Assembly (NCBI GenBank): GCA_963969495.1
Contig: OZ018319.1
Coordinates: 201,226,736 to 201,290,735, forward strand
From: Ceratothoa steindachneri
Taxonomy: Eukaryota; Arthropoda; Malacostraca; Isopoda; Cymothoidae
DNA length: 64,000 nucleotides
Direction: 5' to 3'
Numbering within the stretch: position 1 is the first letter of the stretch; every line of letters begins with the position of its first letter. The position numbers were made by a program, and so were the translations under genes. Below are positions 20,470-33,275 of this stretch, piece by piece. The notes under the pieces were generated by a model, which had not been told where the DNA came from, ran no database searches, and saw only the letters and a program-made list of their open reading frames with translations.

Positions 20470-21424
20470 CTTTAATTCTTCGATAGAGGATGGCCCTTGC
20501 CTTGTCTTCTTGACAAATTCACCAAGAAAAAGTCTATAAGTGATAGATCGGGAGCTCTTGCGGGCCTGGGAAAGTGCGAGCGTTTAGAAATAAATCTTTG
20601 TTCATCAAACCATGTTAAACAATCCAATGATTCTCTAGTTATGCGTACTTTTGCTCTGTCTTGCAGAAACCAATTGTTACAGATTTCCTGTTCAAAAATA
20701 GCGTTCAGCATTTTTACATGTCTTTTTTAAGTTAATAAAAGTGGTCTTCATGTCTCTGGGTCCTCAAAAAAATAAAGATCATAAAATTTGCTGCTACTCA
20801 AATCACAACAGACGGTAACTTATGGTTAAAGCAGAGGTTTCTTCTAGTGTACATTTGGCTTATTTTGTCACTAACACCGGTAATTCTGTCTGTTGATGAC
20901 ACCATTGAGATATATTTGGCATTTATCCCTGAATATTATGTCACTTAATCTTATCTGGTTTTGCGCAATTATTGTTTCAACGCGTTCACAAAACATCAAA
21001 CGACACCGGTAGTCTTGTTCGATAAGCTGTTGCAAACACATAATTTTGAATGACTTTATTCTTAAATCCACGTGATTATTTTCCGATTGCTCTCCCGTTT
21101 AATTCTCGTCACAACTGACGATAGTCGTCTCATAGATTTCTTGTTGTCCGTTTCAAGCTGATTTACGACTGAATAGATGTTTTCAGCAGTTCGCACACAT
21201 TTGCTGAGCCCAGACTTTCCTTTACTCATGTTCTTGATTAGCCACGATGTTTTCATTTTGAGAAAACCTTGCGAATCGTTTTTGGATATATCGGTCTTTG
21301 CTGACCGTATTGCTGTCTGATAGAGCGATGAAACTACCGAACTATGTTTGATCATCTCTTCTGCAATTAAAACACGTTGCATATCTGAGAAATAACCCAT
21401 TTTTGTGGTAGATAAATCTATCAT
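20470..21424 (-). pseudogene. Tc1/mariner transposase remnant
   Basis: Minus-strand pieces in order: N-terminal 'MGYFSDMQRVLIAEEMIKHS' (21390-21330), 'RTAENIYSVVNQLETDNKKS' (21200-21140), then 'LIEQDYRCRLMFCERVETII' and 'IIFRDKCQIYLNGVINRQNY' (21060-20875, first catalytic Asp region, reading R-D-K where S-D-E is usual). Next 'NNWFLQDRAKVRITRESL' (second Asp), and 'FPRPARAPDLSLIDFFL' (20580-20520, third Asp). The overall plan is like the element at 6470-7716 but a different family. At least two frameshifts. Terminal repeats were not identified. Confidence 0.75.
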
Positions 21425-23480
21425 TTTTTTGTAAGTACAGATTTCGTATCCAGGATCATGAAAAAATAAATAAAAATTTAAGATATTCTCTTTCGAATGC
21501 TTTTGATTTCATTTGTACAGCTTTAATAGTGACAGTAATGAAAATGGACAATTTTTGTGGTTACACTGAATATAAGATCACATCTCGACCCTGAGCACGC
21601 CTACACACGGTGTAGGATTATCGGATGGAGCCCAGGTTTTAGAGATCTCCTGAATACCTCAAGGAAATTAAGGATTTTCTCTGAAGGCTGTGAGTTGAGA
21701 GATTAAAATACTTTTCTCATTTTCTCTTCACTTACACCCCTGAAGGCTTTCTCTTTATGTTCCCATTGCAATCAGTAGGCAAAACTTTAAAACTAAAAGG
21801 GCTATAACAATTTCGACATAGAGAGTATTTTTAAGTAAAAGAATAGTTCACTTTGTTTTGAAATCAGTTTTGAGCCATATTGATTTATTTTAATCTGGAG
21901 GGGAGGAATGGGAAATTTCCCAGTAGGGAATTCTTAGGCCTTAGCATTTGGGCCCTCTCAGTGGGAAAAAAGTCAGCTACTAATACTTATGTACTATAGA
22001 GTATTTCATTATATTATTAATACATTATTATAGAAAATAATGTATTAAATTATATATTATGAGTAGTGCTATTATGTTTATTGTTTACAATAAATAATTT
22101 AATTTGCTAATACGTATGTACGCACATGTGTACATGTATACACACTAGAATAATGAAACCTAAATTCAGAGAAAGTCTAGAAGTCTCGACTGTTTATGAA
22201 AATGCCCAACTGTTGCGTCTTTATAGTTCTAAAATATGTAAAGCTAATTAAATACATACATGTAATAATATTAAAATAATGTAAACAACGCGTTGCTAAC
22301 AAATTTAATGTCTTGATTTTATCACGCAGTAGGCTATTGTAGACTAGGCTGGAATTATCCACGAGCCTCTTCCAAACTGCTTCTCACCTGCCCCTTTTTG
22401 TCAGTTATATAGAACGCATTCATCGAGATTTGTCAGGCTCAGACAAGCGTCAAATGGAAAGCGAGTATTGTTTGTTAAAGAGAATCAATTGTCTCGATTC
22501 ATTTTAAAGTGATTTTCTACCAAAGTACAGGGCTTGAAGTGTGTAGCTCGTGATTAGCTATGTCGCCATAACATAAAAGTCATAGAAAATAAAAAGGTCA
22601 GATCTGCGCAGAAATACTTATACATGGTTTAATTTAGAGGGCAAACAATAAGCACTTTCACGTAGTATAATTATTTATCAAATTTAAAGTGCTACTTCTT
22701 GTAGTATATGATAAAGTTAAAAGGAAAATACAAATAATAGTAGAATCACATAAAAAAGTGAACCTAAGAAAGTTGAGGTAGAAAAAAAGGGAAAGAACGA
22801 CATATTTAATAACCCTTTACAGCCCAAATTATGCTGCGTTCAGATTTTTTTCTTCATTAGTGAATGAGGTATGTTAGATGGGCGTTTTTAGATAGGCTTT
22901 TTAGATAGGCTTCTAGGTATACCCGATCAGGATAACATAAATTCTTTTAACTACTTATATAATTAAGTCGCTGTAATCGTCTAGTTGGGAAATGCATTGG
23001 AAAAGTGTACAATACCGTCCACTTGGGAAAGTTTTAACAGGTGTTATTTCTTTGAATTAAAATAAGATAAAGAGTATACACTAATGTACATATAAACCTT
23101 TATTCTACCAAAATGTTACTGATACTGAGCAAAATAAAAATGATTTTATATTTTTAGTTTGAATTGTTAAAACATATAGTGAAGTAAAGTGAATAGTGCT
23201 TCAAATAAAAAAAATATATCCTCATTCTTTTTTATTTATATATTTTTATGAAAATGATAAAAACAAATATTTACATTGTTAACTTTGCCCTTTGTACATA
23301 TGTAAAATATTCGTTTTCCCTTTACATCCAGGTTTCTTAAACAACCTTCGTATTTTCTCTACACTCGGCCAATGTCAGACATTAGCACACTTTACTGAGT
23401 TTGCTAACAATTTTTTGCCATGGTCTTTCTACTTCCAACCTTTTTCCATTAACGCTACAATCTGTTGTCGGTCTTTTTCA
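21425..23480. other. 2 kb AT-rich spacer
   Basis: No supported feature. Open frames are short and without motifs. Confidence 0.4.
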
Positions 23481-23949
23481 TTTAATACCTTCTCCGCTTT
23501 CATCATAAAAAATGCTACTTTAAGTTTGGCAGATAAATATTTTTGGCATCAAGTTTGTGAAACAACCAAATATTCACAATTACCAAATCAATGGTATACA
23601 AGATAAGACGGTGGTAATACATTTAAAAAACCTAACATTTTGTATGCACAACAGTGAGATTAGATAATCAGCCAAATCCACCTCCCTCCCCTATTGAAGT
23701 AATATACAATTTGATTATATTAGGACAGCTAACTTCCATTACATAAACAGCTTTGTAATCGTAACGCGAAGCAGTTGTTAGATGAGTAGCTTTTGCAAAA
23801 GTTAAAACAATATTTACTGCTTTATTGTCATACCATTTCACTCGGATGGTGTCAACATCTTCTTTGAGTGATGTTGCAGTTGTTGAGAAGAACGTCTGCC
23901 TTTTTTCATAGGGCAGAGTAAGTGTTAGTGATAGTGCCTTTTTATCCAT
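23480..23949 (-). pseudogene. piggyBac-type transposase C-terminal fragment
   Basis: Frame 23668-23949 (minus) reads the last part of the catalytic domain: 'IRVKWYDNKAVNIVLTFA' contains the third catalytic Asp in the family's W-x-D-N-K, then 'VSCPNIIKLYITSIGEGGG', a corrupted form of 'cPxxixxYNxxMGGVD'. Lower down, about 23500-23600, 'YTIDLVIVNIWLFHKLDAK' matches the helix after the catalytic core. N-terminal and Cys-rich parts are missing. Confidence 0.72.
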
Positions 23950-24249
23950 GGTAATCGAGCAATTCCATCTGTATCATCACACAATATACCTCATGTAGGG
24001 ATATACCGCAATAGCGGCAAAGATGAGAACCAGTTATCAAGGAATTATCAATGGTTCATAGTAGATGGAATTTCTTGTGCCAAATGCAAAACTGAATTTG
24101 CATTTGCCTATAGATCTGGTATTTAATTTTTTATTAAATGGGATGACCTAGTTCACCATTTTTGTTGGCCAGTGTAATAGATAACTTTATGCCTAAAATG
24201 TAGTTGAACAAAAAAAAATTATGAATTTGATTAAAAACTTTATTCCTAA

Positions 24250-24715
24250 AATGTGTAATTTCGCAAGATGGTAAAGAATGAAAAAAAGACAGAGCTACAT
24301 GAAACTGCTAATTCAATAGTCCCCAATGACTCTGTTTTGAATGTACAATCAAGCATTTTCGAAGAACTTACTCAAACAAAATATATCAAAGATATTGCAA
24401 GATATAATGGTAAGATCGGAACCAGAAATAGAATAAACTGAAAAGTCAGAAATGGTAAGATCTGAACCAAAAATAGAATAAACTGAAAAGTCAGAAATGG
24501 ATGACAAACCAGAGATTAAACTAATAGATGGGAGATATTAAAACAGGTAGGAATTGAAAGAAGGTTGTGATCCAAAAAGAATGGAAGGACTAGAGGCAAT
24601 AGAAAAGGCTGAAAATAAAGCAAATGAAGAAACTGATGACCTAGTTGAGCAATCAAATATTGAGAACTTTATTGAAATTGGAGAAGAGAACGCCGAAGAA
24701 CCTCAGCAAATGTAA
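24250..24715 (+). pseudogene. Degenerate acidic/Lys-rich open region with 45-bp tandem repeat
   Basis: From ATG near 24268 ('MVKNEKKTELHETANSIVPN') the reading continues, with stops, as E/K-rich text to 'NIENFIEIGEENAEEPQQM' ending at 24715. I cannot assign it; it may be a decayed element ORF or a host coiled-coil exon. Confidence 0.3.
24409..24498. repeat. 45-bp tandem duplication
   Basis: Two 45-bp units (24409-24453, 24454-24498) differ at two positions; both contain AATAGAATAAACTGAAAAG. Confidence 0.85.
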
Positions 24716-26520
24716 AACATCCACAACCCAAGTAAGGAAATGAAAAACACGGAAAATCATTCTAGGATACACCACTCCCTTCAATTACTACCCCCTTTAC
24801 ACTAAACATCAGTTAGGACGTCCTAACCCGCCAGCCAAGTTACAAAGATGCAAAATTACTGATATTTGAAACATAAAGGGTATATGGAGATAAACTTTGT
24901 GAAAACAATACCGTCCCTGAAAAATGGCTGGCAGTGAAAGTAAAAATCAAAGAAGTGAAAGGTCTTTTTAGAAAGGGTTGTCAAGGATTTTTCTAACGCA
25001 GAAACAGTATTTTCAAGCTGCTTTATTAAGTTCTCTCATATTTATGAAAAGATTTCTGAACTTGAATCATCTAAGTCTCAATTCAGCAGTTTTGGCATTT
25101 CCTATACTGTTAAAAAAATAAAGAATTTCTGAGTGCCAATGAATCGAACTTGAAATAAAAAAGTCATGTAATATATTAAAGTACTGAAACGCATATTGAC
25201 TGTCGTACAGTTTCTTAGGAACAATCCTGAAATTTAAAGCATACCGGAATGAATCAGCACTTGATTGACCTATAAAATCAAACCATTAAACATGACATTT
25301 TTAATAACAGTACTACTACTAGCAATACTTGATGTTCATTTGTCAAACCAAACAAGTTGTTCAGATGTTTCGGACCGATAAAAGTCTGAAAAACAAGTGT
25401 GCGTGGCTGATTGGCATTTATGTTATCAAATACAACTCTTAATTCGATGCTGTCAGTCAGCAATAGTATGATGAAGTCCCACATTGTTACTAAAGTTTGG
25501 AATCAAAATTATTCTGTGGAAATGGACAGTACAATAAGAAAGTATTCATTAACAAGGATGCCATAATTTTGCCTTATATACCTTCAGAAGTGATCAAACA
25601 ATGGTTGTTTTGGCTCAAGAAGGTCACAGATGCTAATGATTATGGATTGTATTGCCTGTTGAAGGACACTCTCGAGGTATTGTTGTGTCCCTCTCATTGT
25701 CAGAAAATTATATATTTAATGATTTTAGCGCGCCAGTCTGACACTACTACTTAAGAAGGGAAATAATTCCTCTATTGGCTGAGTGGACTCTTTGATTACT
25801 GTATTATGAGAGTACCACAGCGTTTAATCCGTTTTAAGGAAAGAGCCGGTCAACACGTAAGGATCCAGTGAAACACGAAGAATTAACCAAAAATATATAT
25901 CTTTTTAATTTATCAATTAACTCAAATATTTACACTAAATACTAAAAGTTTAACATGGTTCGCTAGAATTGAATAAGGGCCTATTCCTGATCCGAGTCCT
26001 AATTAATTGCCAGTTAGTTAATTTATGGAGACCTTTTAGTACAGCATTTAGCCACAATTTACGTTCCACTAATCTAACTAAAAATATGACAGGAGTCACT
26101 AAATATTATCTCTCCTTTAGTTAGCTTGGGTACAGCATTAAAATCCTACTTAATAAAAAAAATATATATATAGTCATTCGGACTTACATGACCTTGAGAG
26201 GAACAGGGGTTGACGGATGTTGCTATATTTGATTTTTCACGATTCTTCGCGTTGCAGCTGGCGGATGGTGGTTGTCCCGAAGATGGTGGAAAACGATGTT
26301 TAAAACGGGTGTGAAGATCCTAAAAACCTTTTCAGGATAGAAGTATTTTTTAGAGTAGTTGATCAGATCACTAACAATTAATGAGCAGTTTTCATAAAAC
26401 AAAGATTAATTCATGATACAAGTTGTATGGACCCACATCCTTTTGATAAACTGGAACAGGATGGAATTTGTCTGGATTGTCGAGGAATAGGACGAGGGGT
26501 GGTTGGAGTTTTTCCCGACT

Positions 26521-26522
<2 letters not shown>
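24716..26522. other. Unassigned AT-rich stretch
   Basis: Includes a motif-free 85-codon frame at 25497-25754. No RNA, repeat or protein family recognised. Confidence 0.35.

Positions 26523-26565
<43 letters not shown>
26523..26565. repeat. (TA)n microsatellite
   Basis: About 43 bp of TA. Confidence 0.95.
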
Positions 26566-26567
<2 letters not shown>

Positions 26568-26762
26568 TATTATCCCGAATGCTAAGGAGTTGTCGTACCA
26601 CTCCTTATACTTCGTTTGGCCCGTGTCCTGAATGGGTTTATTGACTCAGAGTGCTTAGAGGTTGGCTACGCAGGGATTGGAATGAACTTTGCCAGCAAGC
26701 GCCCCAAAGGAAGTTAGATACACAACAATATAAAAATAAAGTTTTAATGAACACTAAACAAG

Positions 26763-26925
<163 letters not shown>

Positions 26926-26929
26926 TGTG

Positions 26930-27394
26930 CTTTGAAAGATAAATTAATAAGTGAATCTCATATATCTCACTTGGCTTGAAAATTACTATTCACCATACAA
27001 ATCCATAATGCTGGTAAGCTTCGCGGTGAACCTGATGTTCGGGTAGCACTGGTGAGTGAAGGTGGCGAGGTAATGTGTGGAGACGATGAGGTAGGTTCTC
27101 CAGGGACCGACCTGATCCCACAATTACGTCACGATTCTGCTGGAAGAAGGCGGTGACGGGAGCTTCTTGTTACAGAAAGCCCCACGCTCATGAACTCCGA
27201 GGAATCTTGGGTGCCTCTGTGAGATTGGGGTAGGGGCAAAGTGACCTATCGACGCGTAGGGTCACGGAGAAAAGCCGAGATGTAGTTTTCTCGTTTAGGA
27301 AACCAGAGCGAGGCTGTTTGTAGCTTCGGCTCTTACACGTGAGTACGAGCTTGGGTCCTCACCGACTTGCAGACCAACGGGGTAAGGAGCCTCC
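26930..27394. other. GC-richer unassigned segment
   Basis: Noticeably less AT-rich than its surroundings and probably part of a transposed unit with the next features, but no protein or RNA family was recognised. Confidence 0.35.
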
Positions 27395-27460
27395 CTAACT
27401 GAGATCGATCTCCTCTCTGAAGACTTGATGCTTCAACCAATTACCACTACACCGATAGAT
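27395..27460 (-). repeat. Possible tRNA-derived SINE head (A and B boxes)
   Basis: On the minus strand 'TCGGTGTAGTGGTAATTGG' (27454-27436) looks like the D-arm/A box of Glu/Gln/Asp-type tRNAs, and about 30 nt on AGATCGATCTC (about 27410-27400) fits the B box consensus at 9 of 11 positions. The acceptor arms do not pair, so it is not a working tRNA. Confidence 0.35.
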
Positions 27461-27522
27461 GGAAATTCCTGCCCCGCCAGACGCTGTGCAAGCTCTACTA
27501 CCAAGGGTTAAAAGAATTCGTC

Positions 27523-27529
27523 TTTTATA
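27523..27529 (-). promoter_or_regulatory. TATA-like box
   Basis: TATAAAA on the minus strand, lying between the 27570-27791 frame and the tRNA-like segment. It may belong to an LTR-like promoter. Confidence 0.3.
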
Positions 27530-27569
27530 CTCGAAACTCGGGAGAGGTTCTCAGGGCGCCGGAAGTAGA

Positions 27570-27791
27570 TTAGATGTCAAGCTCCTCCATTTCGTCCTTT
27601 AAATACTTCCGGCAACTATCGGAAGCGAAGATGGGTTCCCATTTATCGATAAACAGTCCGGGAATGAACTCGGTGGTTAGCTGAAATGGCCGGCGGTTGC
27701 TTCCGCCTGAAGACCACCAGATATTAGGCCGGAAGGGGTAAGGTTGATAAGCGGCCTGCCCGGAAGGAAGGGGAACAAAGCTTGGGAGCAT
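27570..27791 (-). CDS. Unrecognised 73-codon open frame
   Basis: Starts 'MLPSFVPLPSGQAAYQPYPF' and ends 'KYLKDEMEELDI'. No known domain. It sits in the GC-richer segment just upstream, on its strand, of the TATA-like box. It could be part of an LTR or a chance frame. Confidence 0.2.
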   Translation of the reverse strand: MLPSFVPLPSGQAAYQPYPFRPNIWWSSGGSNRRPFQLTTEFIPGLFIDKWEPIFASDSCRKYLKDEMEELDI

Positions 27792-27959
27792 TATGCTATT
27801 CTCCTACATGGAGACTTTTACAAATATTAACAACTAATCGCGAATAGAAAATAATGTTACGGAAAATGAATTAGTTTTCTGTTTAGAATTTTGAAAATAT
27901 ATAAAAAATTTGTTCGAAAACTTTTCATCAGCAAGATGCTTTGAAGTTAACCGATTCTC

Positions 27960-28259
27960 AATACAAATTTGGATGAAAGTAAACTTTTAGTTAAACAATA
28001 CAATTCACAAACGTCATCCAGTAAGTGGCCATTTTGCTGTTATCGGATTCTGGACAGATATTATTTTCATGCATTAACACTTTCAAATTTATTTCTGGCT
28101 TCCCAATACCTATTGATCTTGGTTTTAGCCCAAGTGAGCAGGAAACGTGCGTTCAGCAACCTTCAAATTTTGAAAGCACGTTTGCGACCCACGCCGTCCA
28201 TTGAACTTCTCGACAGTTACATAACATTGATGAATTACCAAAACTCCGCAATACCTTAA
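27960..28259 (+). pseudogene. hAT transposase C-terminal dimerisation fragment
   Basis: The 96-codon frame ends with 'RKRAFSNLQILKARLRPTPS' followed by a hydrophobic 'IELLDSYITLM', the degenerate form of the hAT dimerisation motif (SxxRxFSxLkxIKtxLRsxM). The preceding 'ASQYLLILVLAQVS' matches the helix before it. Only the last ~60 residues of a ~600-residue protein remain. Confidence 0.65.
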
Positions 28260-28429
28260 CAAAAGACATCCCAGTCAATCCACCATAACATGCTTTCAGG
28301 GACTACATCCAAAGTTTAGTGTTTACCACATCGCCTTAAATTTATCACAATTCAAAGCTCGCCATAAGCTCTACCATGTAACTACAATAGTATTAATATT
28401 AAAATATATACAATTAATACCCAAAATTA

Positions 28430-28740
28430 AAACTTAAAAAAAACACAATTACCTTTCCTCCACATATACTTGTCCAACATGCGCTTGAAAAAATTTATAT
28501 TTCTACTCCCTATTACCCCCCGTGGTAAATCATTCAAGAAATCTCCCATTGTGTGAAAAAATACTTCTTTACATCTAACCTACAGCCTTGTTTCCTAAAT
28601 TTCAAGTGGTGACCCCTAGTCCTGTTCATACCCTACAACACGAAGAATTTTCCAAAATCCAACTTATCCCTCCAGGAACAAATTTTAAAGCCTTCATTCA
28701 TACCATTCTCACGCACTTTCCTTCAAAGGAGAACATATTT
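28430..28740 (-). pseudogene. CR1-like LINE 3' end fragment
   Basis: On the minus strand the broken reading 'MNEGFKICSWRDKLDFGKFF', 'RTRGHHLKFRKQGCRLDVKK' and 'NDLPRGVIGSRNINFFKRML' matches the ORF2 C-terminal tail of CR1-group LINEs (R-x-R-G-H..L; N-x-L-P-x-x-V; F-K-x-x-L-D). Typical 5'-truncated copy. Confidence 0.68.
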
Positions 28741-29045
28741 AATACCATCAGACTTTGATGGCAATGAGTGCAGAAATCGCTCTATTACATGGCATTTCAG
28801 TGAATGATAATAGACCACAGCTTGCAAAAAAGTATTTACTGTTTTTGCAAGATTATTAACCTTGTAAACATAACCTACGGTAAAGTTTTTTGTTAATTTA
28901 ATAAATTGTATTCAATTAACTTGTTTTATTTTTATTTCGAACGAAGTTGGTTGGGATTTTATTAGCATTTGAGTAGTCCTTTTTTGAGGATTTTCCCGTA
29001 GATTGATTTCAGACCAGCCCTCATCCACCATCCACCATACACCAT
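28741..29045. other. Unassigned spacer
   Basis: No feature recognised. Confidence 0.4.
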
Positions 29046-29140
29046 CCCCTGCTCCTATTCAACTGTTTTTTTCTTCCCCTGCTCCTATTCAACTCTTTTT
29101 CTTCCCCTGCTCCTATTCAACTGTTTCTTTCTTCCCCTGC
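29046..29140. repeat. Minisatellite, ~32-bp unit x3
   Basis: Three units of CCCCTGCTCCTATTCAACT followed by a T/C tract. Confidence 0.85.
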
Positions 29141-29284
29141 ATCTTCATTTTGTAACTTCCATCCTTTAAGTTGTAAACTAAACAGGATAACTTAGGACAA
29201 CATGAAAACATCTAAATGATAATATTATGAAAAGGTAAGTATTTTGGGTAAATGTGGAATATAGTCACTCACTTCAGGAAATTG

Positions 29285-29337
29285 AATGACTCCATTTCTA
29301 GCTCCTCTCCGAACGAGTGGAGCTAGAAATAGTCATT
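29285..29337. repeat. Strong inverted repeat / hairpin
   Basis: Left arm AATGACT-cc-ATTTCTAGCTCC pairs with GGAGCTAGAAAT-AGTCATT: a 19-bp stem with one 2-nt bulge and a 13-nt loop. No gene or element end was identified beside it. Confidence 0.8.
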
Positions 29338-32300
29338 ATGTATCCTTCTTTTGGCACTGCATACATCAATGAACATTGGAACGCTTAACGACGTCTGGCA
29401 ACCGTATTTAAATTCGAACCCTAAGGTGATTATTTCGTAATGGGGGATTCACCCCAATATTCCCTTTAATGTTTGAGGCTTGTACCCCCCCCACACTCTG
29501 CGATTTGTAAACAACTAGTAGTATTATAAGTGTCGTTGCCCTTTTGACAGTAGTATGGTCACCAAGGGTGATTTGTCACCGAGCTTTGGTACTACTCCTG
29601 GGTAGCCCGATAGGTTTCTTGATTCGGCTTGGTGGCTATAGGTTTGATTTTGAGGTGAGTGCCTTTTACATGAGGCACTGACTACAAGGGAAAAACTTAT
29701 CTTCTTTTACGTTTGAAGGCTATTTCTTGATGGCAGGCTGGGTAGTGGTGATCGGGGATTTCTTAAGGCTAAAGGAAACCTTCGGTGCTGAATTCTTTAT
29801 ACAGGGGGAACTTGGAAAGTTTTCAGATGTATCTCTCTTCTTAGGTATGTCTCTTCATCCTGAGCTACTTTACAATTTCCATTTTATGTAAACGCTCCGC
29901 ATACACGGCGGTAAATAACGTATACATAAACTTAATTTTCGTACATTCGATATGAGTTCCAAATAGCATTAAATGTGTACATTTTACTTATATTAATTTA
30001 TTTTACAATGTGTTACATTTTTATAGAATTCTACAATTAGTATCTAATTATACATAAGTAATTAATAAGATAGTTTTCTTTAATATTGCTTCGATAAAAT
30101 TCGTTTATACTTAAAGCGTTAAATAGATTTATGGGGGGGGGGAGTGGGGACTCTTGAAGGTCGTCCTTAATTATAGGAAACCTTGAAAGTAATCGTGAGG
30201 ACAACCCAAGAGCCTTGGAATGGGGACGCTGATTGCCAGTAATGGTGATAGATTACCGAGTTATCGCGTAATCTTATGGCAAGGACTCCGGTTGATACAT
30301 ATGTCCCGGTTGGTTTGCGTTGCCCTTCCTTATTTCCCACGATAGTGATTTGTTGATTGCTATGGAATGCCCTAAGCCGAGGGGCGGTCTTATTCCAGCG
30401 ACGGGGTCAAATAGCCCGGAGGATGAGGATAGACTACACCAGGGTAGAACACCGGTATTTCGGGAGTTATGTAATCGCGAGGAATTGCGATTAACGAAGA
30501 TAATGTGCAACGGTTGTTTTCCCGATTAATAAGGCATTGAAGCAGGAAAACTGAGGAAGGTCAGGATATTGAAGTCACCAAAGCAAAAATAGAATTATTA
30601 TTGAACTAGATCTTATTGCACTTTACAAAAGTTCTTTAATTAAGTTTTAAGTTCTGACATAAATTAAGTTCGAAGTCAAGTGCGGGCAAGGTCTAAAGGA
30701 AGCCGGACGAATAAAGCCTTTATGAATTACACCTTAATGTCTGCGTTATGTACAAGACTATATACACAGATGAATTACGCGAATCCGAGATATCGGACTG
30801 AACGATATATAACGCGATATATTGCTATATAAAGCAGTAATCTAATTATCCTTTTCGTTTTGGCTTCAGACAGTTATATATTCAATTTAAGCCACTCCCT
30901 ACAAGTTCCTCGTCTAATTAAGCCACACCTCCCTCTTATGTACCAGCCTGTTGATTTGTCGGTATTAACATAACTCGACTTTTGATTGGCTACTGCCGAA
31001 CATATTGATAAGGAAGGCACTCCGACTATTGGGTAAAATTCACTGTGTGTGGTGGCATGTTGCCATGGAGACAGCTTCCTTAATCTGGTTTCTATTTGTC
31101 TAACAGTGATAGCCATCCGGTTTATTCTGCCTTGATTATAATATTTGCCTAAGATTGCCTCGACCAACTCTCACTGAGATAACTGTATTCCGTTTACTAC
31201 CGTGTGACATTCTCGTAAACAGCGCTAACTTTACTTTTCTCTCTCTCTGTACATTATGTGTGTAGCGACTCTCATGTGTGTCCTATTTTGGACGTACAAG
31301 CCGGTCACTACAGATTCAAATATTTAAATATAATTTTGGTGGAGTTTAGTTTATTATATATGGTTTGTTTTTATTTAAAGATATATTATTTTAGTAGAAA
31401 CAAAGCAGAGCCATTATATTAATTGTTTATATATAATATTAAAGTCATGTAAAAGCTAAATTCGAAATTTAATGAGCCGACATACTGACGCTTGGGACCA
31501 ATCCCTCAATAGTTGCCAAATGACACCATATCTCTGAGTTAAGTGCTCAAAGCACAAATTTTCTTTTAAATCCTGGATTAATTTGATTTAAATTAAATAT
31601 ATTGAAGCTATTGAATTATAATTATTAACCTCACTCTTTTACACAGATTTTAATAATTATTCAGCCAAAAATATTATATCTCTATTTTTCTTTTTTTCTA
31701 AAACGGTTCTAAAGTTCCTTGAATTAGGAGAAATAAAAAAAATATTTAGTTAGGGGATACAAATAAGGAACTGATTACGAAAATGACAGTATTTTGGAAA
31801 TATATGACTAAGCTGTTTATTCTTTTACGTAAAGAGATAAATAGACTATAATGTTGACGGTATTTACTGTTAGAAAGTTTAATAAAAACTTTTTTGACCA
31901 AACATTTAACTTTAGTAGGAATTATTGTTGTTTACCCAGAATCTTTTCTAAGAAATTAAGTAAATCAGGCAAAGTCAATTAAATGGCAGGAAGAAAATGT
32001 GATCCAAATGCAATACCACTTTTTTATCTACAAGCTGATTTTATAAGATATATGCGCATATAGCCTGAGTGGAGATTCCTGCTGTTGCTAAATGTAGGGT
32101 TGCCCGCCTCAGAAGGACCGCCCACACTTTACCAATTTGCACTTAAACTTTATTTCCTTACTCTGCAATATAACGCGACCCTCAAAGCACTCGCAACTCT
32201 TTGACTCTACGGTGTAGTGAACCCCGGAAGAAAGCCCCGGCAGGGGTCGCAAATAAGGGGTTCCTTAGGGACACGAGCCAGAAACCTTGCAGAGGCGCCT

Positions 32301-32429
32301 AGTCGAATACGCCAATTAAGGTAGGAGGGTCATGGACTGCATTAATAAGCAAGCATTTAAGGAACCTTTATGTGTACACTTAGTATAGGATCAGTGTAGG
32401 CGACGCGACAGGGGTCCCCCCAATCGGAG
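29338..32429. other. 3 kb without a recognised gene
   Basis: Mostly AT-rich. Two GC-richer islands (about 30130-30530 and 32190-32430) carry only short motif-free frames. A 97-codon minus frame at 30874-31167 has no recognisable domain. Confidence 0.35.
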
Positions 32430-33275
32430 AGACCACCATGGACGCTGAATGAAAAAGGATTGCATTCTACGGAACAAGGAGTAACAAGACCAGAAAGATG
32501 GCTAGTAATTTGAATCCTTTATTCAAAAATCAAGGTTGCATTAGTGAAACTCATGGATTCCAAAATTAGATACGTAGCTATTTGCTACAAGGAAGAAGAG
32601 CTAGAAAAGCTTGCATCTGAAGAAAGACTCTAGACTTTAGAAAAAATAGGACTCTCACCGAAATTATGACCTCAAGTGATTGCCAAGATATCTTTTATAT
32701 GCAAAAAGGTGGACCTCTAAGTGGGCTCTCGCGCGAAAGATGAACTCAAACAGGAACTAGAGATAGAAAATACTTACCATAAAATAGCCGAGGTAATTAA
32801 ATTTAGGAATCGCACCCAGGTTTCTAAAGTGGTAATTCTTCAGAGATGTCCACCAAGGTTGCAACCAACCGATTATTGCTTTTTGGAATAAGAATTCAAA
32901 CGGACAACATAGGAAACGAAAATATTTGTTAGCATTCAGACGTGCTTCCAAAGCTACGCCTCAGAAGCACACACATCAAATACCTGTACAAGCAAGACTG
33001 TGGTAGGCTCTGAATGTTCTAAAGAGGGACACACCTTCGGTAACTGCACGGAAACGACAAAAAAAATGCATTAAATGCGGTAGCCCCCACAGGATCATGG
33101 CAATAATCTGCCCGAAAAGGAAATAAATTTTAAATAGAAAAGACAACGAGACGAGAGAAAAAGAAGACTAAAATTTAATCGAACATATACAAATGTAGCC
33201 AAAGCAGCAATTAAGGAATCCCAGAACGAGAAAGTGGTGCTATAGTATATGGTTATTCATGTGATTTATTTTCTG
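32430..33275 (+). pseudogene. LINE ORF1 (gag-like) remnant with zinc knuckles
   Basis: Broken plus-strand frames. Near 33005-33115 two Cys/His knuckles are visible: 'CSKEGHTFGNC' and 'CIKCGSPHRIMAIICPKRK', the pattern of nucleic-acid-binding ORF1 proteins of arthropod LINEs. 'RTYTNVAKAAIKESQNEK' (about 33182-33235) is the conserved block after the knuckles. The upstream half (32460-32990) is frameshifted. Confidence 0.6.

Noticed and set aside
27395..27460. Functional tRNA gene
   Set aside because: D-arm and T-arm-like motifs exist, but acceptor stems do not pair and no anticodon arm folds well.
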